This document shows positions 8,463 to 17,914 of a stretch of 64,000 nt of DNA, piece by piece; within the stretch, counting starts at the first letter, position 1; the number at the start of each line of letters is the position of its first letter. A program made the position numbers and the translations under genes. The stretch covers positions 248,001 through 312,000 of the forward strand of contig NZ_JNXG01000011.1 of assembly GCF_000717025.1 (NCBI RefSeq). The letters run 5' to 3'. The stretch is from Streptomyces atroolivaceus. GTDB taxonomy: Bacteria > Actinomycetota > Actinomycetes > Streptomycetales > Streptomycetaceae. Below the pieces are notes generated by a model. The model was not told the origin of the DNA and did no database searches. It saw only the letters and a program-made list of their open reading frames with translations.

Positions 8463-9440
8463 GTGACAATCGCCTCTCCCCATCTCGGCAGTTCGAAGGC
8501 GTGGACAGACGCCCAGCTGCTGTACGCACTGGAAGAGGTGGTGGAGAAGGAACTCAACCGCCATCTCAAGGTCGCCAAGGACTGGATGCCCCACGAGTAC
8601 GTGCCGTTCTCCGACGGCCGCAACTTCCCCGGCCTCTTCGAGGACGGGGAGGCCTGGGAGACCAGCCAGTCCAAGGTCACCGACATCGGGCGCATCGCCC
8701 TCGTCGTGAACCTGCTGACCGAGGACAACCTCCCCAGTTACCACCACGAGATCGCCTCGCTCTTCGGCCGCGACGGCGCCTGGGGCACCTGGGTGCATCG
8801 CTGGACCGCGGAGGAGGGCCGGCACGGCATCGTGATGCGCGACTACCTGCTCACCTCGCGCGCCGTGGACCCGGACAAGCTGGAGCAGTTCCGCATGGCG
8901 CACATGGCGGAGGGTTTCGAGTCCGACAACCGTCACTCGATGCTGCACTCCGTGGCCTACGTGGCGTTCCAGGAGCTCGCGACCCGCGTCTCGCACCGCA
9001 ACACCGGTCACCAGTCGGGCGACCCCGTCTGCGACCGGATGCTGGCCCGGATCGCGACCGACGAGAACCTGCACATGGTCTTCTACCGCAATCTGCTGGG
9101 CGCCGCCTTCGAGCTCGCCCCGGACCTCACGATGCAGTCCGTGCGTGACGTGGTCGTCAACTTCCGGATGCCGGGGCACGGCATGCCCGGCTTCGAGCGC
9201 GCCGCCGCGCAGATGGCGATCGGCGAGATCTACAACATGCGCATCCACCACGACGACGTGATCCAGCCCGTCCTGCGGTACCTGAAGGTCCTCGACATCG
9301 ACGGGCTCGGCCCGGAGGGCCTGAAGGCGCAGGAGGAGCTCGGGCTGTACATGAGCGGCCTCGACAGCGAGGCGTCGAAGTTCGACGCGAAGCTGGCGGC
9401 CCGCAAGGCCCGCATGGAAGCCAGGGCCGCCCAGGCCTGA
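8463..9440 (+). CDS. Acyl-[acyl-carrier-protein] desaturase
   Basis: 325-aa soluble diiron desaturase that introduces a double bond into acyl-ACP using O2 and reduced ferredoxin. Iron ligands are visible as TEDNLPSYHHE (86-96), EEGRH (117-121) and DENLH (200-204). The length matches the DesA1/DesA2-like actinobacterial group. The GTG start has AGGAG 6 bases upstream. It is monocistronic with the palindromic operator above, and would adjust membrane lipid unsaturation. Confidence 0.94.
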   Translation: MTIASPHLGSSKAWTDAQLLYALEEVVEKELNRHLKVAKDWMPHEYVPFSDGRNFPGLFEDGEAWETSQSKVTDIGRIALVVNLLTEDNLPSYHHEIASLFGRDGAWGTWVHRWTAEEGRHGIVMRDYLLTSRAVDPDKLEQFRMAHMAEGFESDNRHSMLHSVAYVAFQELATRVSHRNTGHQSGDPVCDRMLARIATDENLHMVFYRNLLGAAFELAPDLTMQSVRDVVVNFRMPGHGMPGFERAAAQMAIGEIYNMRIHHDDVIQPVLRYLKVLDIDGLGPEGLKAQEELGLYMSGLDSEASKFDAKLAARKARMEARAAQA

Positions 9441-9568
9441 TCTGTTCACACCCGCCCGGACGGGCTCGGGATCCGCTCCCCGACCCGCCGGACCGAGGCG
9501 GCGCGCCCATCCTGCGCGCGTCGCCTCTCCGCGCCAGGCTGACCCCATGGCTTCACTGAACGTACTCT

Positions 9569-10471
9569 GTGCCGGTGAAACCTGTGACGCGTCTTGTTCT
9601 CTTCGGTGCACCGATCGCCATCGTCGCTTCGATCCTGTTCAGTGGCGGCGACTCCGAACCGCCCTCGATCACGCGGACGAGCGGGCCCGAGAAGCCGGGC
9701 ACGGCAAAGCCGGAAGCGGCCGGACAGGCCGACGAGCACACCGAGGAGATCGACGCGCTGCCGCCCGGCCTCGCGGCTCCGTCGATGAAGGAGACCGCGT
9801 CCCGTCTGGTGGCCAGTGCGGAGGCGTCCACCCTGGACTGGCGCAGCCAGTACGGTGCGATCGAGGACGTGGGCGACGGCACCGGCTACACCGCCGGCAT
9901 AGTCGGTTTCTGTTCCGGGACGAACGACATGCTGCAGCTGGTCGAGGCGTACACCGAGAAGCATCCGGGCAATCCGCTCGCCCCGTTCCTCCCCGCCCTG
10001 CGCGCCGTCGACGGCACCGACTCGCACGAGGGTCTGGATCCCGGCTTCACGGACGCCTGGCGCGAGGCGGCGGAGGACCCGGCCTTCCGGGCCGCCCAGG
10101 ACGCGACCCGCGACCGGCTGTACTTCGAGCCGGCGGTCCGGCTGGCGAAGATGGACGGCCTCGGCACCCTGGGGCAGTTCATCTACTACGACGCGATGGT
10201 CCTGCACGGGCCCGGTGTCGGGGCGGACGGCTTCTACGGCATCCGCGACGCCGCGATGGGATCCGCGGACACGGCCGCCGAGGGCGGTGACGAGGCCGCG
10301 TACCTGGACGCCTTCCTCGACGAGAGCCGGTCGGCGATCAGGGCCCGGAAGGTGCAGCGGGACACGACCCGGATCGACACCGCGCAGCGCGTGTTCCTGC
10401 GCGAGGGCAACCTGGGGCTGAGGAAGCCCCTGGTGTGGCAGGTGTACGGCGAGACCTTCCGGATCACGTGA
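9569..10471 (+). CDS. csn: Secreted chitosanase, GH46
   Basis: 300-aa endo-chitosanase that hydrolyses beta-1,4 glucosamine bonds. The N-terminal hydrophobic segment VTRLVLFGAPIAIVASILF (6-24) is a signal peptide or anchor, followed by a charged linker to about residue 70. The catalytic pair is Glu85 (in VASAEAST) and Asp103 (in EDVGDG), 18 residues apart as in the Streptomyces N174 enzyme (Glu22/Asp40). GYTAGIVGFCSGT (107-119) and LGQFIYYDAMVLHGPG follow. The start could be GTG 9569 or GTG 9575. The stop lies inside the repeat array at 10465. Confidence 0.93.
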   Translation: MPVKPVTRLVLFGAPIAIVASILFSGGDSEPPSITRTSGPEKPGTAKPEAAGQADEHTEEIDALPPGLAAPSMKETASRLVASAEASTLDWRSQYGAIEDVGDGTGYTAGIVGFCSGTNDMLQLVEAYTEKHPGNPLAPFLPALRAVDGTDSHEGLDPGFTDAWREAAEDPAFRAAQDATRDRLYFEPAVRLAKMDGLGTLGQFIYYDAMVLHGPGVGADGFYGIRDAAMGSADTAAEGGDEAAYLDAFLDESRSAIRARKVQRDTTRIDTAQRVFLREGNLGLRKPLVWQVYGETFRIT

Positions 10472-10578
10472 CGGGCCACCTGTCCGGTGAGCACGTGACG
10501 GGACCTCCTGCCCGGGAGCACGTGGCGGGCCACCTGTCCGGTGAGCACGTGACGGGACCCCCTGCCCGGGAGCACGTG
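10465..10578. repeat. 27-bp tandem repeat array with CACGTG at each unit start
   Basis: Five CACGTG palindromes begin at 10465, 10492, 10519, 10546 and 10573, exactly 27 bp apart. Between them two related units alternate: type A holds CACCTGTCCGGTG (a CACC/GGTG hairpin), and type B holds CCTGCCCGGGAG. The order is A-B-A-B, so the true period is 54 bp. The first unit covers the last codons and TGA of the chitosanase gene. No gene lies here; function unknown. Confidence 0.9.
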
Positions 10579-10652
10579 GCGGAACGCCTGCTCCCGGGCA
10601 CAGGACGGAACGACCTGGCGGGGTACCGCGACCGGTCTCACGTGCCCCCGTG

Positions 10653-10904
10653 TCAGCCCCGGCCGGGTCCGCCTCTGCGCAGCCGGTCCCGCTCCTTCTC
10701 CGAGAGCCCGCCCCATACGCCGAAGCGCTCGTCGTGAGCGAGTGCGTACTCCAGGCAGGCCACCCGGCCCTCGCAGGCGTTGCACAGCTGCTTGGCCTCG
10801 CGGGTGGAGCTGCCCGGCGCCGGGAAGAAGAACTCGGGCCCGGCCTGCGCGCACAACGCGGTCTCCTGCCAGGCGAGCTCGTCGGTCATGGTGTTGATCG
10901 GCAT
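10653..10904 (-). CDS. WhiB-like iron-sulfur transcription factor
   Basis: 83-aa Wbl protein. Four cysteines, one in ALCAQAG and three in LCNACEGRVAC (C-x2-C-x5-C), bind a 4Fe-4S cluster. FGVWGGLSEKERDRLRR is the G-[VI]-W-G-G turn plus basic DNA-contact region. The chosen start is ATG 10904 (MPINTMTDELAW); a shorter start at 10889 (MTDELAW) or a longer TTG start at 10943 are possible. In Streptomyces Wbl proteins act with the vegetative sigma factor in development or redox control. Which wbl this is I cannot say. Confidence 0.9.
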   Translation of the reverse strand: MPINTMTDELAWQETALCAQAGPEFFFPAPGSSTREAKQLCNACEGRVACLEYALAHDERFGVWGGLSEKERDRLRRGGPGRG

Positions 10905-10959
10905 GGGGCACACGGTGCCCGGTCGCGATAAACAAGTGATCAACGACGGGTCAACGCCC

Positions 10960-10994
10960 GGGCCGGCCGGCTGCCCTGCGCTCCGGACCGGCCC
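10960..10994 (-). terminator. Possible terminator of the VOC gene
   Basis: GGGCCGG (10960-10966) pairs with CCGGCCC (10988-10994) across a 21-base loop, 11 bp after the VOC stop on the minus strand and ahead of the whiB-like gene. Confidence 0.35.
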
Positions 10995-11005
10995 CTTCGC
11001 GCAGG

Positions 11006-11800
11006 TCAGCCCTGGGGCATCGGCACGGGCTTGATCACCGCGAAGGATGCGCCCGCCGGGTCGGCGAAGGTGGCGACCCGGCCGACCTCCGGCACATCGG
11101 TGGCGGGCATGGTCACCCGGCCGCCCAGCCGCTCCGCGGTGGACACCACGGCATCGGTGTCGTCGACGGCGAAGTACGGCAGCCAGTGCGGCCCGGCCGC
11201 GGCCTCGCTGGGCACCTGGTCGAGGGGGACGAGCCCTCCGAACGACGCGTCGTCGTCACCGCGCGCGGGGCGCACGACCGTGTAGGAACCGCCGGGGAAG
11301 TTCATCTCGCTGGTCTGCCATCCGAAGACCGTGTGGAAGAAGGCGGCTGCCGAGGGAACGTCCGGGGTGTACAGCTCGGACCAGATCAGTGAGCCCGTTT
11401 CCATGATCACTCCGAGGCCGGGGTTCGTACCGGGCTGCCAGACGCCGAAGTACGCGCCGGTGTTGTCCGTGAAGCCGCCCATCCGCCCGTAGTCCAGCAC
11501 GTCCATCGGCGGGAAGGCCGCGGTGCCGCCGGCCTTCTCGACCGTCCGTGCGGTGGCGTCGGCGTCGGGGGTCTGGAAGTAGACCGACCACGCGGGCTTC
11601 CCCTGGTCCTCCGGCACGGTCATGACGCCCGCGACGGTCTCGCCCCGCAGCTGGTACGTCCCGTAGCCGCCGGTCTCGGGGCCGCCGGGCACCAGTTCCC
11701 ACCCGAACAGGCCGTGGTAGAAGGAGGTGGCCGATTCGACGTCGGGGGTTCCGAGGTCGATCCAGTTGGGGGCGCCGGTAACGAAAGCCGGGTCGGGCAT
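11006..11800 (-). CDS. Two-domain VOC (glyoxalase-fold) protein
   Basis: 264 aa with two vicinal-oxygen-chelate modules. Each begins with a W-x-[DE]-L-x-T-PDV motif (NWIDLGTPDVESATSFYHG; then IWSELYTPDVPSAAAFFHT) and an FGW sequence, and each ends with a DPxGAxFAV-type strand. The ATG is preceded by GGAG. Relatives include the Streptomyces protein family around hydroxylase CFP30B-like and resistance-type VOC proteins; substrate unknown. A paralogue is at 62547-63299. Confidence 0.9.
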   Translation of the reverse strand: MPDPAFVTGAPNWIDLGTPDVESATSFYHGLFGWELVPGGPETGGYGTYQLRGETVAGVMTVPEDQGKPAWSVYFQTPDADATARTVEKAGGTAAFPPMDVLDYGRMGGFTDNTGAYFGVWQPGTNPGLGVIMETGSLIWSELYTPDVPSAAAFFHTVFGWQTSEMNFPGGSYTVVRPARGDDDASFGGLVPLDQVPSEAAAGPHWLPYFAVDDTDAVVSTAERLGGRVTMPATDVPEVGRVATFADPAGASFAVIKPVPMPQG

Positions 11801-12001
11801 GGTGTGCTCCTTCAGCGAGTCCCGTGGTCCCGCTCGTCTCGTCGGACATGGAGATGCCGCATTTCTCCGAGTCTGGCACCGAGCACCGGCGTCCGCAGTT
11901 CGCGCCGTGCGGGACGGCGCGGGCCTCGTGGCACGATGAAGCCGGTCGGTGGTGGGCCCGCGACGACAGCGGACCGCTGAGGCGGGAGCAGAAGGGCGTA
12001 C

Positions 12002-14182
12002 ATGACTCAGGCCGGACCAACGGGCGACGTCCCCGCGGGAAGATCCGCACGCGAGCTGCTCGGGGACGCCGAGGCGCTCGCCGGATCGGCCCGTGCCGTG
12101 CTGGACGACCACCGCGGCGCCGTCGAGAGCGCGCGCGCCGCGCTCGCCCCCCTGCTCGACTCCCTCGTCGACCACGGGCTGGCCGCCATCCCCGTCTCCC
12201 GGCTGACGGAGGTCACGGAGGGCCGACTGCGGCTCGGCGCGCTGGAACAGGCGGGGTACGGGACGGTCGGCCGGGTCCACGGAGCCGGGCGTCACGAGCT
12301 CCGCCAGATCCCCGGTGTCGGTGCGCAGACGGCGGACCAGGCGCTGGCGGCGGCGCGGCAGATCGCGCACGCGGTCCGTGACACCGTCGCCGTGCGGATA
12401 GACGTGGACGCGTCGGACGCGGCCACGACCCCTCTGCTCGTCGCCCTGCACCGGCTTGTCGAGGCCGGCCCCGACGTACGCCGTGCGGTCGATGCCGCCC
12501 GGCGTCTGACCGCCGAGCTGGAACCGCTGCTGGCAGCCGCCGCGCCGGCGCGGAGCCGGCTGCGGATGCTCTTCTCCGGGCGGGCGGCCGGCGACCGGGC
12601 GCTGGCCGCCCTGGCCGCCGTACGGGCGGTCGTGCGGGACCCGGCCTCGCGTGAACTGCGCACGCTGTTCGGCCAGGTGTCGGTCGATCTGCTGCGCGCA
12701 CCCGCGTCGCAGGCCGAGGCCTGGGTCGACTTCGAACTGCGCTCGGCGGAGTACTACAGCCTGCTCGCCGAGCTGTCCGGCAGTGGACCCGACCGGGACG
12801 CGGCCCAGGGATTCCTGCCTGCCGGGATCGCGGACCGGGTCCGCGGAATGCGGCTGGACGACACCTACCTGCGGGTTTCGTTGCGCGGATACCAGTCCTT
12901 CGGCGCGCGCTTCGCGCTGGCCCAGAAGCGGGTGATCCTCGGGGACGAGATGGGGCTCGGCAAGACCGTCCAGGCCATCGCCGCGCTGGCTCACCTCTCG
13001 GCCGGCGGCGAGACCCACTTCCTGGTGGTGTGCCCGGCGAGCGTCCTGATCAACTGGCGGCGGGAGATCACCGCCCGCTCCACCCTGCGGGCCGTGCCGG
13101 TGCACGGCCCTGAGCGGCAGGGCGCGTTCACCGAGTGGCGTGAGCGGGGCGGGGTCGCCGTCACCACCTTCGACGCGCTGCACTCGCTGCCGGACGGTCC
13201 CGGGGGCGGGGTCAGGTCGGGCATGGTGGTGGTCGACGAGGCACACTTCGTGAAGAACCCCGCGACACGCCGCTCCCGCGCCGTGAGCGGCTGGACGCGG
13301 CACACCGACCGGGTCCTGTTCCTGACCGGCACCCCGATGGAGAACCGGGTCGAGGAGTTCCGGAGCCTGATGCACCAGCTGCGGCCCGACTCGGCACCGC
13401 TGGTCACCTCCACACACGGCGTCGCCGGCTCGCACGCGTTCCGCAGGGCCGTCGCCCCCGCCTACCTGCGCCGGAACCAGGACGACGTCCTGGGGGAACT
13501 CCCGGCCCTGGTGCAGGCCGACGAGTGGGAGGAGTTCTCACCCGCCGACCTCGAGGCGTACCGCGAGGCCGTGGGCTCGGGGCACTTCATGCGCATGCGC
13601 CGTGCCGCGTACGCCCGTCCCGAGACCTCGGCGAAGCTGGACCGGCTGCGTGAGCTCGTCTCGGAGGCCGAGGGCAACGGACTCAAGGTCGTGGTGTTCT
13701 CCTACTTCCGCGAGGTGCTGCGGACCGTCCAGGAGGCCCTGGGCGACGGGGTGTTCGGCCCCGTCTCCGGGAGGATCCCCGCCGCACGCCGACAGGATCT
13801 GGTCGACTCCTTCGGCGCGGTGGACGGCCACGCGGTGCTGCTGAGCCAGATACAGGCGGGGGGCGTCGGGCTCAACATCCAGGCCGCGTCGGTCGTCATC
13901 CTGTGCGAGCCGCAGATCAAGCCGACGATGGAGCACCAGGCCGTGGCCAGGGCGCACCGCATGGGGCAGATACGGACCGTGCGGGTCCACCGGCTCCTCG
14001 CGGCGGACAGTGTGGATCAGCGGATGCTGGACATCCTCGCGCGCAAGGACCGGCTCTTCGACGCGTACGCGCGGCGCAGTGATCTCGCCGAGGCGGCGCC
14101 GGACGCCGTCGACGTGTCGGACGGGGCGCTCGCCCGCCGCATCGTCGAGGAGGAGCAGCTGCGGCTGGCCGCCGAGGTCTGA
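12002..14182 (+). CDS. SNF2-family DNA-dependent ATPase/helicase
   Basis: 726-aa Swi2/Snf2 protein. An N-terminal alpha-rich region contains a helix-hairpin-helix-like element LRQIPGVGAQTADQAL near 100-115. The ATPase core has Walker A DEMGLGKTVQ (about 315-324), CPASVLINWRREI (motif Ia), DEAH in VVVDEAHFVKNP (about 410), LTGTPMENRVEEF (motif III) and the C-terminal QIQAGGVGLNIQAASVVI and ARAHRMGQ (motifs V-VI). It should move along or remodel DNA-protein complexes. The AAGGG site is 5 bases from the ATG. No nuclease domain was seen. Confidence 0.93.
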   Translation: MTQAGPTGDVPAGRSARELLGDAEALAGSARAVLDDHRGAVESARAALAPLLDSLVDHGLAAIPVSRLTEVTEGRLRLGALEQAGYGTVGRVHGAGRHELRQIPGVGAQTADQALAAARQIAHAVRDTVAVRIDVDASDAATTPLLVALHRLVEAGPDVRRAVDAARRLTAELEPLLAAAAPARSRLRMLFSGRAAGDRALAALAAVRAVVRDPASRELRTLFGQVSVDLLRAPASQAEAWVDFELRSAEYYSLLAELSGSGPDRDAAQGFLPAGIADRVRGMRLDDTYLRVSLRGYQSFGARFALAQKRVILGDEMGLGKTVQAIAALAHLSAGGETHFLVVCPASVLINWRREITARSTLRAVPVHGPERQGAFTEWRERGGVAVTTFDALHSLPDGPGGGVRSGMVVVDEAHFVKNPATRRSRAVSGWTRHTDRVLFLTGTPMENRVEEFRSLMHQLRPDSAPLVTSTHGVAGSHAFRRAVAPAYLRRNQDDVLGELPALVQADEWEEFSPADLEAYREAVGSGHFMRMRRAAYARPETSAKLDRLRELVSEAEGNGLKVVVFSYFREVLRTVQEALGDGVFGPVSGRIPAARRQDLVDSFGAVDGHAVLLSQIQAGGVGLNIQAASVVILCEPQIKPTMEHQAVARAHRMGQIRTVRVHRLLAADSVDQRMLDILARKDRLFDAYARRSDLAEAAPDAVDVSDGALARRIVEEEQLRLAAEV

Positions 14183-14193
14183 CGGCAGCGGTC

Positions 14194-15183
14194 TCAGTGC
14201 TCGTGAGCCTCGGCCGGACCTGCCGCGTGGTGCGGCGGGTCGTACCCCGGCACGGTGCCGTCGGCCTTGGCGACGAGCAGCAGACCGGCCATCCCCATGT
14301 CGGAGTGGCTCTGGACGTGGCAGTGGTACATCCACGCCCCGGCGCCCACGTGTTCGCCCGCGATGATCTGGAAGCCGAAGGAGTCGGCCGGTCCGCAGAT
14401 CTTGGTGTCGACCACGCGGCTGGGGTCGTCGGGGCCCGTGAGCAGCCCCGTCCTGTTGTCCGCCCAGCGGTGCCCGTGGATGTGGAACGTGTGGTAGTAC
14501 TCGCCGTGCGTGATCATCACGACCTCGACCCGGTCGCCCACGGTGGCCTCGAAGTTCGGGCTCTCGTGGGCCGCCTTGTTGTTGATCGTCATGTCGTTGA
14601 AGACGATCGTGATCGTCTTGTCCGGCAGGACATCGCCCTTGCGGCGTACGACGAGTGGCCCGTACAGGCCCTTGCGGATGCCGCCTGTGCCGTGGTCCGT
14701 GCCGACGACGTGGTCGTGGTAGTGCCAGTAACCCGCGCTGCCCGCCTGCCAGGTGCCGTCCTTGCGACGGCCGGGGACGTGGGTGCGCCAGGTGTACGTA
14801 CGGGTTTCTCCGGGTTCGACATGGCTGCGGTTCATCCGCGTGCCGTCGCTCGCGATGTCGTAGTCGACGCCATGGACGTGGAGGCTGACGTCGACGTCGG
14901 TGGTGTTCTCGAACTCGATGTGCAGCGTGTCGCCCTCGGTGATCTCGATGAGCGGTCCGGGGATCGACGCCTTGCCTTTCTCGAAGCCGTAGCCGAGCTG
15001 ACCGTCCGACAGCTTCTCGGCGTACAGCTTGAGATGGCGGACCACTCCGCCCGCGGGGGCCGTCTTGGCCGGGTTCTCCGCGGAGGTGGCCTGCACCGCG
15101 CCGAGTGACATCGATGTCACGCCGGTGGCGGCCGCCACTCCGCCGCCCACCAGCACCCTTCGGTTGAAGGTCCTTCGGTCCAT
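14194..15183 (-). CDS. Two-domain small laccase (SLAC), multicopper oxidase
   Basis: 329-aa secreted phenol oxidase that reduces O2 to water. [16 protein letters not shown] is a Tat signal with the twin arginine. Copper sites are visible as [23 protein letters not shown] and the final [11 protein letters not shown]. The last supplies type 1, 2 and 3 ligands. The sequence follows the S. coelicolor SLAC (SCO6712) almost throughout, so it should form the same trimer with active sites between subunits. GGGGAG precedes the ATG by 6 bases. It converges with the SNF2 gene, 11 bp apart. Confidence 0.96.
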   Translation of the reverse strand: MDRRTFNRRVLVGGGVAAATGVTSMSLGAVQATSAENPAKTAPAGGVVRHLKLYAEKLSDGQLGYGFEKGKASIPGPLIEITEGDTLHIEFENTTDVDVSLHVHGVDYDIASDGTRMNRSHVEPGETRTYTWRTHVPGRRKDGTWQAGSAGYWHYHDHVVGTDHGTGGIRKGLYGPLVVRRKGDVLPDKTITIVFNDMTINNKAAHESPNFEATVGDRVEVVMITHGEYYHTFHIHGHRWADNRTGLLTGPDDPSRVVDTKICGPADSFGFQIIAGEHVGAGAWMYHCHVQSHSDMGMAGLLLVAKADGTVPGYDPPHHAAGPAEAHEH

Positions 15184-15349
15184 GTCGAACTCCCCACTGC
15201 GAGAGGAAAACTGACGAGCTGCTCCCCTGGACGGCCCACACGGTAGCCGGGGGGCGTTGGTTTATCCACACTCAGGACAAAGTTCGTTCGATTGCTGCCA
15301 TACCTATTGGCGAGTCACGAAAAGAGGTCTAGCTTCGTGCGCTGTCGCA

Positions 15350-15414
15350 GTGACCACAGAGGTGCGGTGACGAGAGAAGTGACCAGAGAAGTGACCAAGA
15401 GGGGTGGGTGACCA
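15350..15414. repeat. GTGACCA direct repeats upstream of the sugar dehydrogenase
   Basis: GTGACCA occurs at 15350, 15379, 15391 and 15408, with a one-base variant at 15367. Spacings are 17, 12, 12 and 17 bp, close to one or one and a half helical turns. The block covers the space just before the start codon, so it may be a direct-repeat operator or simply a slipped repeat. Confidence 0.6.
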
Positions 15415-15415
15415 C

Positions 15416-17914
15416 ATGCAGCGCACACCACATCACAGGTCCAGATCGCGCCGCGGTATCGCGGCGGCCGTGGCGGCGGGTGCCCTGACCGCGTCCCTGC
15501 TCGGCGGCAACGCGGCCACTGCCAGCCCGTATCCGGACCCCGGGCTCAAGGAACGGGTGGCGACAACGTTGTCCCTTCCCTCGCCACCCGGCGGGACCGA
15601 TGTCAAGGTGCTGGTGTTCCACGCTTCGGCGGGCGCGGAGCCGCCGACCGTGGACGCGGGCATCGCGGCCATCGAGAAGATCGGGCTCAGCGGCCCGGAG
15701 GCCGGACGGTTCAAGACCGTCGCCACCGACGACGCGGGCGTCTTCACCAACGGGAAGAAGCTCGGGAAGTACAACGCGGTCGTCTTCCTGACCGGCGGCG
15801 GCGACGTGCTCGACCCGGAGCAGGAAGCCGGTCTCGAGGCGTACATGGAGGCCGGCGGCGGCTTCCTGGGCATCCATGACGCGGCGCGCACCGAACCGTA
15901 CTCCGACTGGTTCACGGGGCTGGTCGGCGCGCGTCCCGCGGCGGACAGCCCGGCGAACGTCCAGCGCGCCACCGTGGAGATCGGCGACCGGCAGCACCCG
16001 GCGACGAAGAGCCTCCCGCTGGAGTGGAAGCGCCCGGACAAGTGGCTGAACTGGAAGGACAACCCGTCCGGAGACGTACACACCGTCGCCCGTGTCCGCG
16101 AGCTCACCTACACCCCCGGGAAGAGCGCCAACGGCTGGGACCACCCGGTCTCCTGGTGCCGGGACTACGACGGCGGCCGCTCCTTCTACACCGCCATGGG
16201 CGGTACGGCCGACAGCTACGCCGAGACCGACTTCCGCGCCCACCTGCGCGGCGCCCTGGCCTGGACGAGCCGCATCTCGCAGGCCGACTGCAAGGCCACC
16301 ATCGACACCAACTACTCGGCCGAACGGCTCACGCAGCCCAACCAGCCCGGGCAGAACGACCAGATCGGCGAACCCCACGGTCTGGTGACCGCGAAGGACG
16401 GGCGGGTCTTCTACATAGGGCGTGGCGGCGCCGACAGCAGCGCGCCGGTGGTCACGGACTGGAACAACCCGGACATCGGCAAGGGCAACGGCGAGATCCA
16501 CGTCTACGACCCCGCCACCAAGAAGGTCTCCCTCGCCGGCAAGCTGAGCGTCTTCGGCAACAAGGGCGGCGGCGACGAGCTGGTCAAGGTGGAGGAGGGC
16601 CTGCTCGGGATCGAGCTGGACCCGGACTTCGCCACCAACGGCTGGGTGTACCTGCACTACACCCCGCACGCGAAGATCGACCGCGACAAGCGGATGGCGG
16701 TGCGCCAGGTCTCACGCTTCACCTTCGACCACGCCACGGACAAGCTGGACCTGGCGTCCGAGAAGGTGCTGCTGAACTGGCCGGTCCAGATCCACAGCTG
16801 CTGCCACGCGGGCGGCGGCATGGCCTGGGACTCGAAGGGCAACCTCTACATCGCCACGGGGGACAACAACTCCTCGGGCTTCAGCGACGGCTACTCGGGC
16901 AACAACCCGCAGCCGAACTACAAGGGCGTGTCGTTCGCGGACGCCCGCCGTACGTCGGGCAACACCAACAACCTCAACGGCAAGATCCTGCGGATCCACC
17001 CCGAGGACGACGGCACCTACACCCTGCCCGAGGGCAACCTCTTCACCGGCAAGGAGCCGGACGAGGGCGGCGGCAAGACCCGGGGCGAGATCTACGTGAT
17101 GGGCGTGCGCAACCCCGCCCGCATCTCCGTCGACACATCGACCGACACGCTGTACGCGGGCTGGGTCGGCCCCGACGCGGGCGCTCCGAGCACGACCTGG
17201 GGTCCCGCGAAGTACGACACGTTCGCGGCGATCACCCAGGCCGGCAACCACGGCTGGCCGTACTGCATGGGCAACAAGCAGCCGTACCGGGACCGCAACC
17301 TGCCCGACCCGTCCAAGCCGCTCGGCTGGTACGACTGCGACGCTCCCAAGAACGAGTCGCCCAACAACGACGGCCTGGTCAACCTGCCGCCGGTGACCGG
17401 CAACACCATCTGGTACTCGCCCCAGGGCGGAGGCGTCGACTACCCGCGCGACGCGAACGGCGTCCCCAGCTACAAGGTCGAGGACCAGAAGCAGCTCCTG
17501 CCCTGGCTCAAGGGCGGCGGCCAGGCCACGATGAACGGCCCGGTCTACCGCTACGACGCGGCGAGCACGAGCGAGGCCAAGTGGCCGGCGTACTGGGACG
17601 GCAAGTGGTTCGTCGGTGACTTCTACGACGACACCCAGCCGCGGCACGCCGTGCTGACCGACCCGAAGACGGTCGGCAAGGGCGGACTGCCCACGCACGC
17701 CGAGTCCCTGAAGAAGATCATTCCGGTCGGGGCGGACGGCATCCGCAACCTCATGGACTGGAAGTTCGCTCCGGACGGATCGCTCTACGTCCTGGACTAC
17801 GGGCGCGGGTTCTTCACCTCCGACTCCAAGTCCGCGCTGTGGCGCGTGACGTACAAGGGCGGCGGTCCGACCCCGGCCGCCGCTGATCTGGCCAGGAAGG
17901 CGGCAGCGCAGTGA
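15416..17914 (+). CDS. Secreted ThuA domain plus PQQ-type sugar dehydrogenase fusion
   Basis: 832 aa from ATG 15416; a GTG at 15404 would add four residues. A Tat/Sec-like signal (HHRSRSRRGIAAAVAAGALT) ends near ATAS. Residues about 60-285 form a ThuA-like trehalose-utilisation domain (VLVFHASAGAEPPT, AVVFLTGGGDVLD, GGGFLGIHDAA). The rest is a soluble glucose/sorbosone dehydrogenase propeller (GLLGIELDPDFATNGWVYLHYT, HSCCHAGGGMAWDSKGNLY, GVRNPARISVD, AGNHGWPYCMGN, DWKFAPDGSLYVLDYG). It probably oxidises a sugar outside the cell using PQQ, or simply binds one. GTGA overlap with the next gene shows coupling. Confidence 0.88.
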   Translation: MQRTPHHRSRSRRGIAAAVAAGALTASLLGGNAATASPYPDPGLKERVATTLSLPSPPGGTDVKVLVFHASAGAEPPTVDAGIAAIEKIGLSGPEAGRFKTVATDDAGVFTNGKKLGKYNAVVFLTGGGDVLDPEQEAGLEAYMEAGGGFLGIHDAARTEPYSDWFTGLVGARPAADSPANVQRATVEIGDRQHPATKSLPLEWKRPDKWLNWKDNPSGDVHTVARVRELTYTPGKSANGWDHPVSWCRDYDGGRSFYTAMGGTADSYAETDFRAHLRGALAWTSRISQADCKATIDTNYSAERLTQPNQPGQNDQIGEPHGLVTAKDGRVFYIGRGGADSSAPVVTDWNNPDIGKGNGEIHVYDPATKKVSLAGKLSVFGNKGGGDELVKVEEGLLGIELDPDFATNGWVYLHYTPHAKIDRDKRMAVRQVSRFTFDHATDKLDLASEKVLLNWPVQIHSCCHAGGGMAWDSKGNLYIATGDNNSSGFSDGYSGNNPQPNYKGVSFADARRTSGNTNNLNGKILRIHPEDDGTYTLPEGNLFTGKEPDEGGGKTRGEIYVMGVRNPARISVDTSTDTLYAGWVGPDAGAPSTTWGPAKYDTFAAITQAGNHGWPYCMGNKQPYRDRNLPDPSKPLGWYDCDAPKNESPNNDGLVNLPPVTGNTIWYSPQGGGVDYPRDANGVPSYKVEDQKQLLPWLKGGGQATMNGPVYRYDAASTSEAKWPAYWDGKWFVGDFYDDTQPRHAVLTDPKTVGKGGLPTHAESLKKIIPVGADGIRNLMDWKFAPDGSLYVLDYGRGFFTSDSKSALWRVTYKGGGPTPAAADLARKAAAQ

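Noticed and set aside
10465..10578. CRISPR array
   Set aside because: Units are contiguous repeats without unique spacers, and there are no cas genes.
11006..13435. Long minus-strand frame extending the VOC gene across the SNF2 gene
   Set aside because: The VOC family match begins at ATG 11800 with a GGAG site; the extension is antisense to a well-supported helicase.
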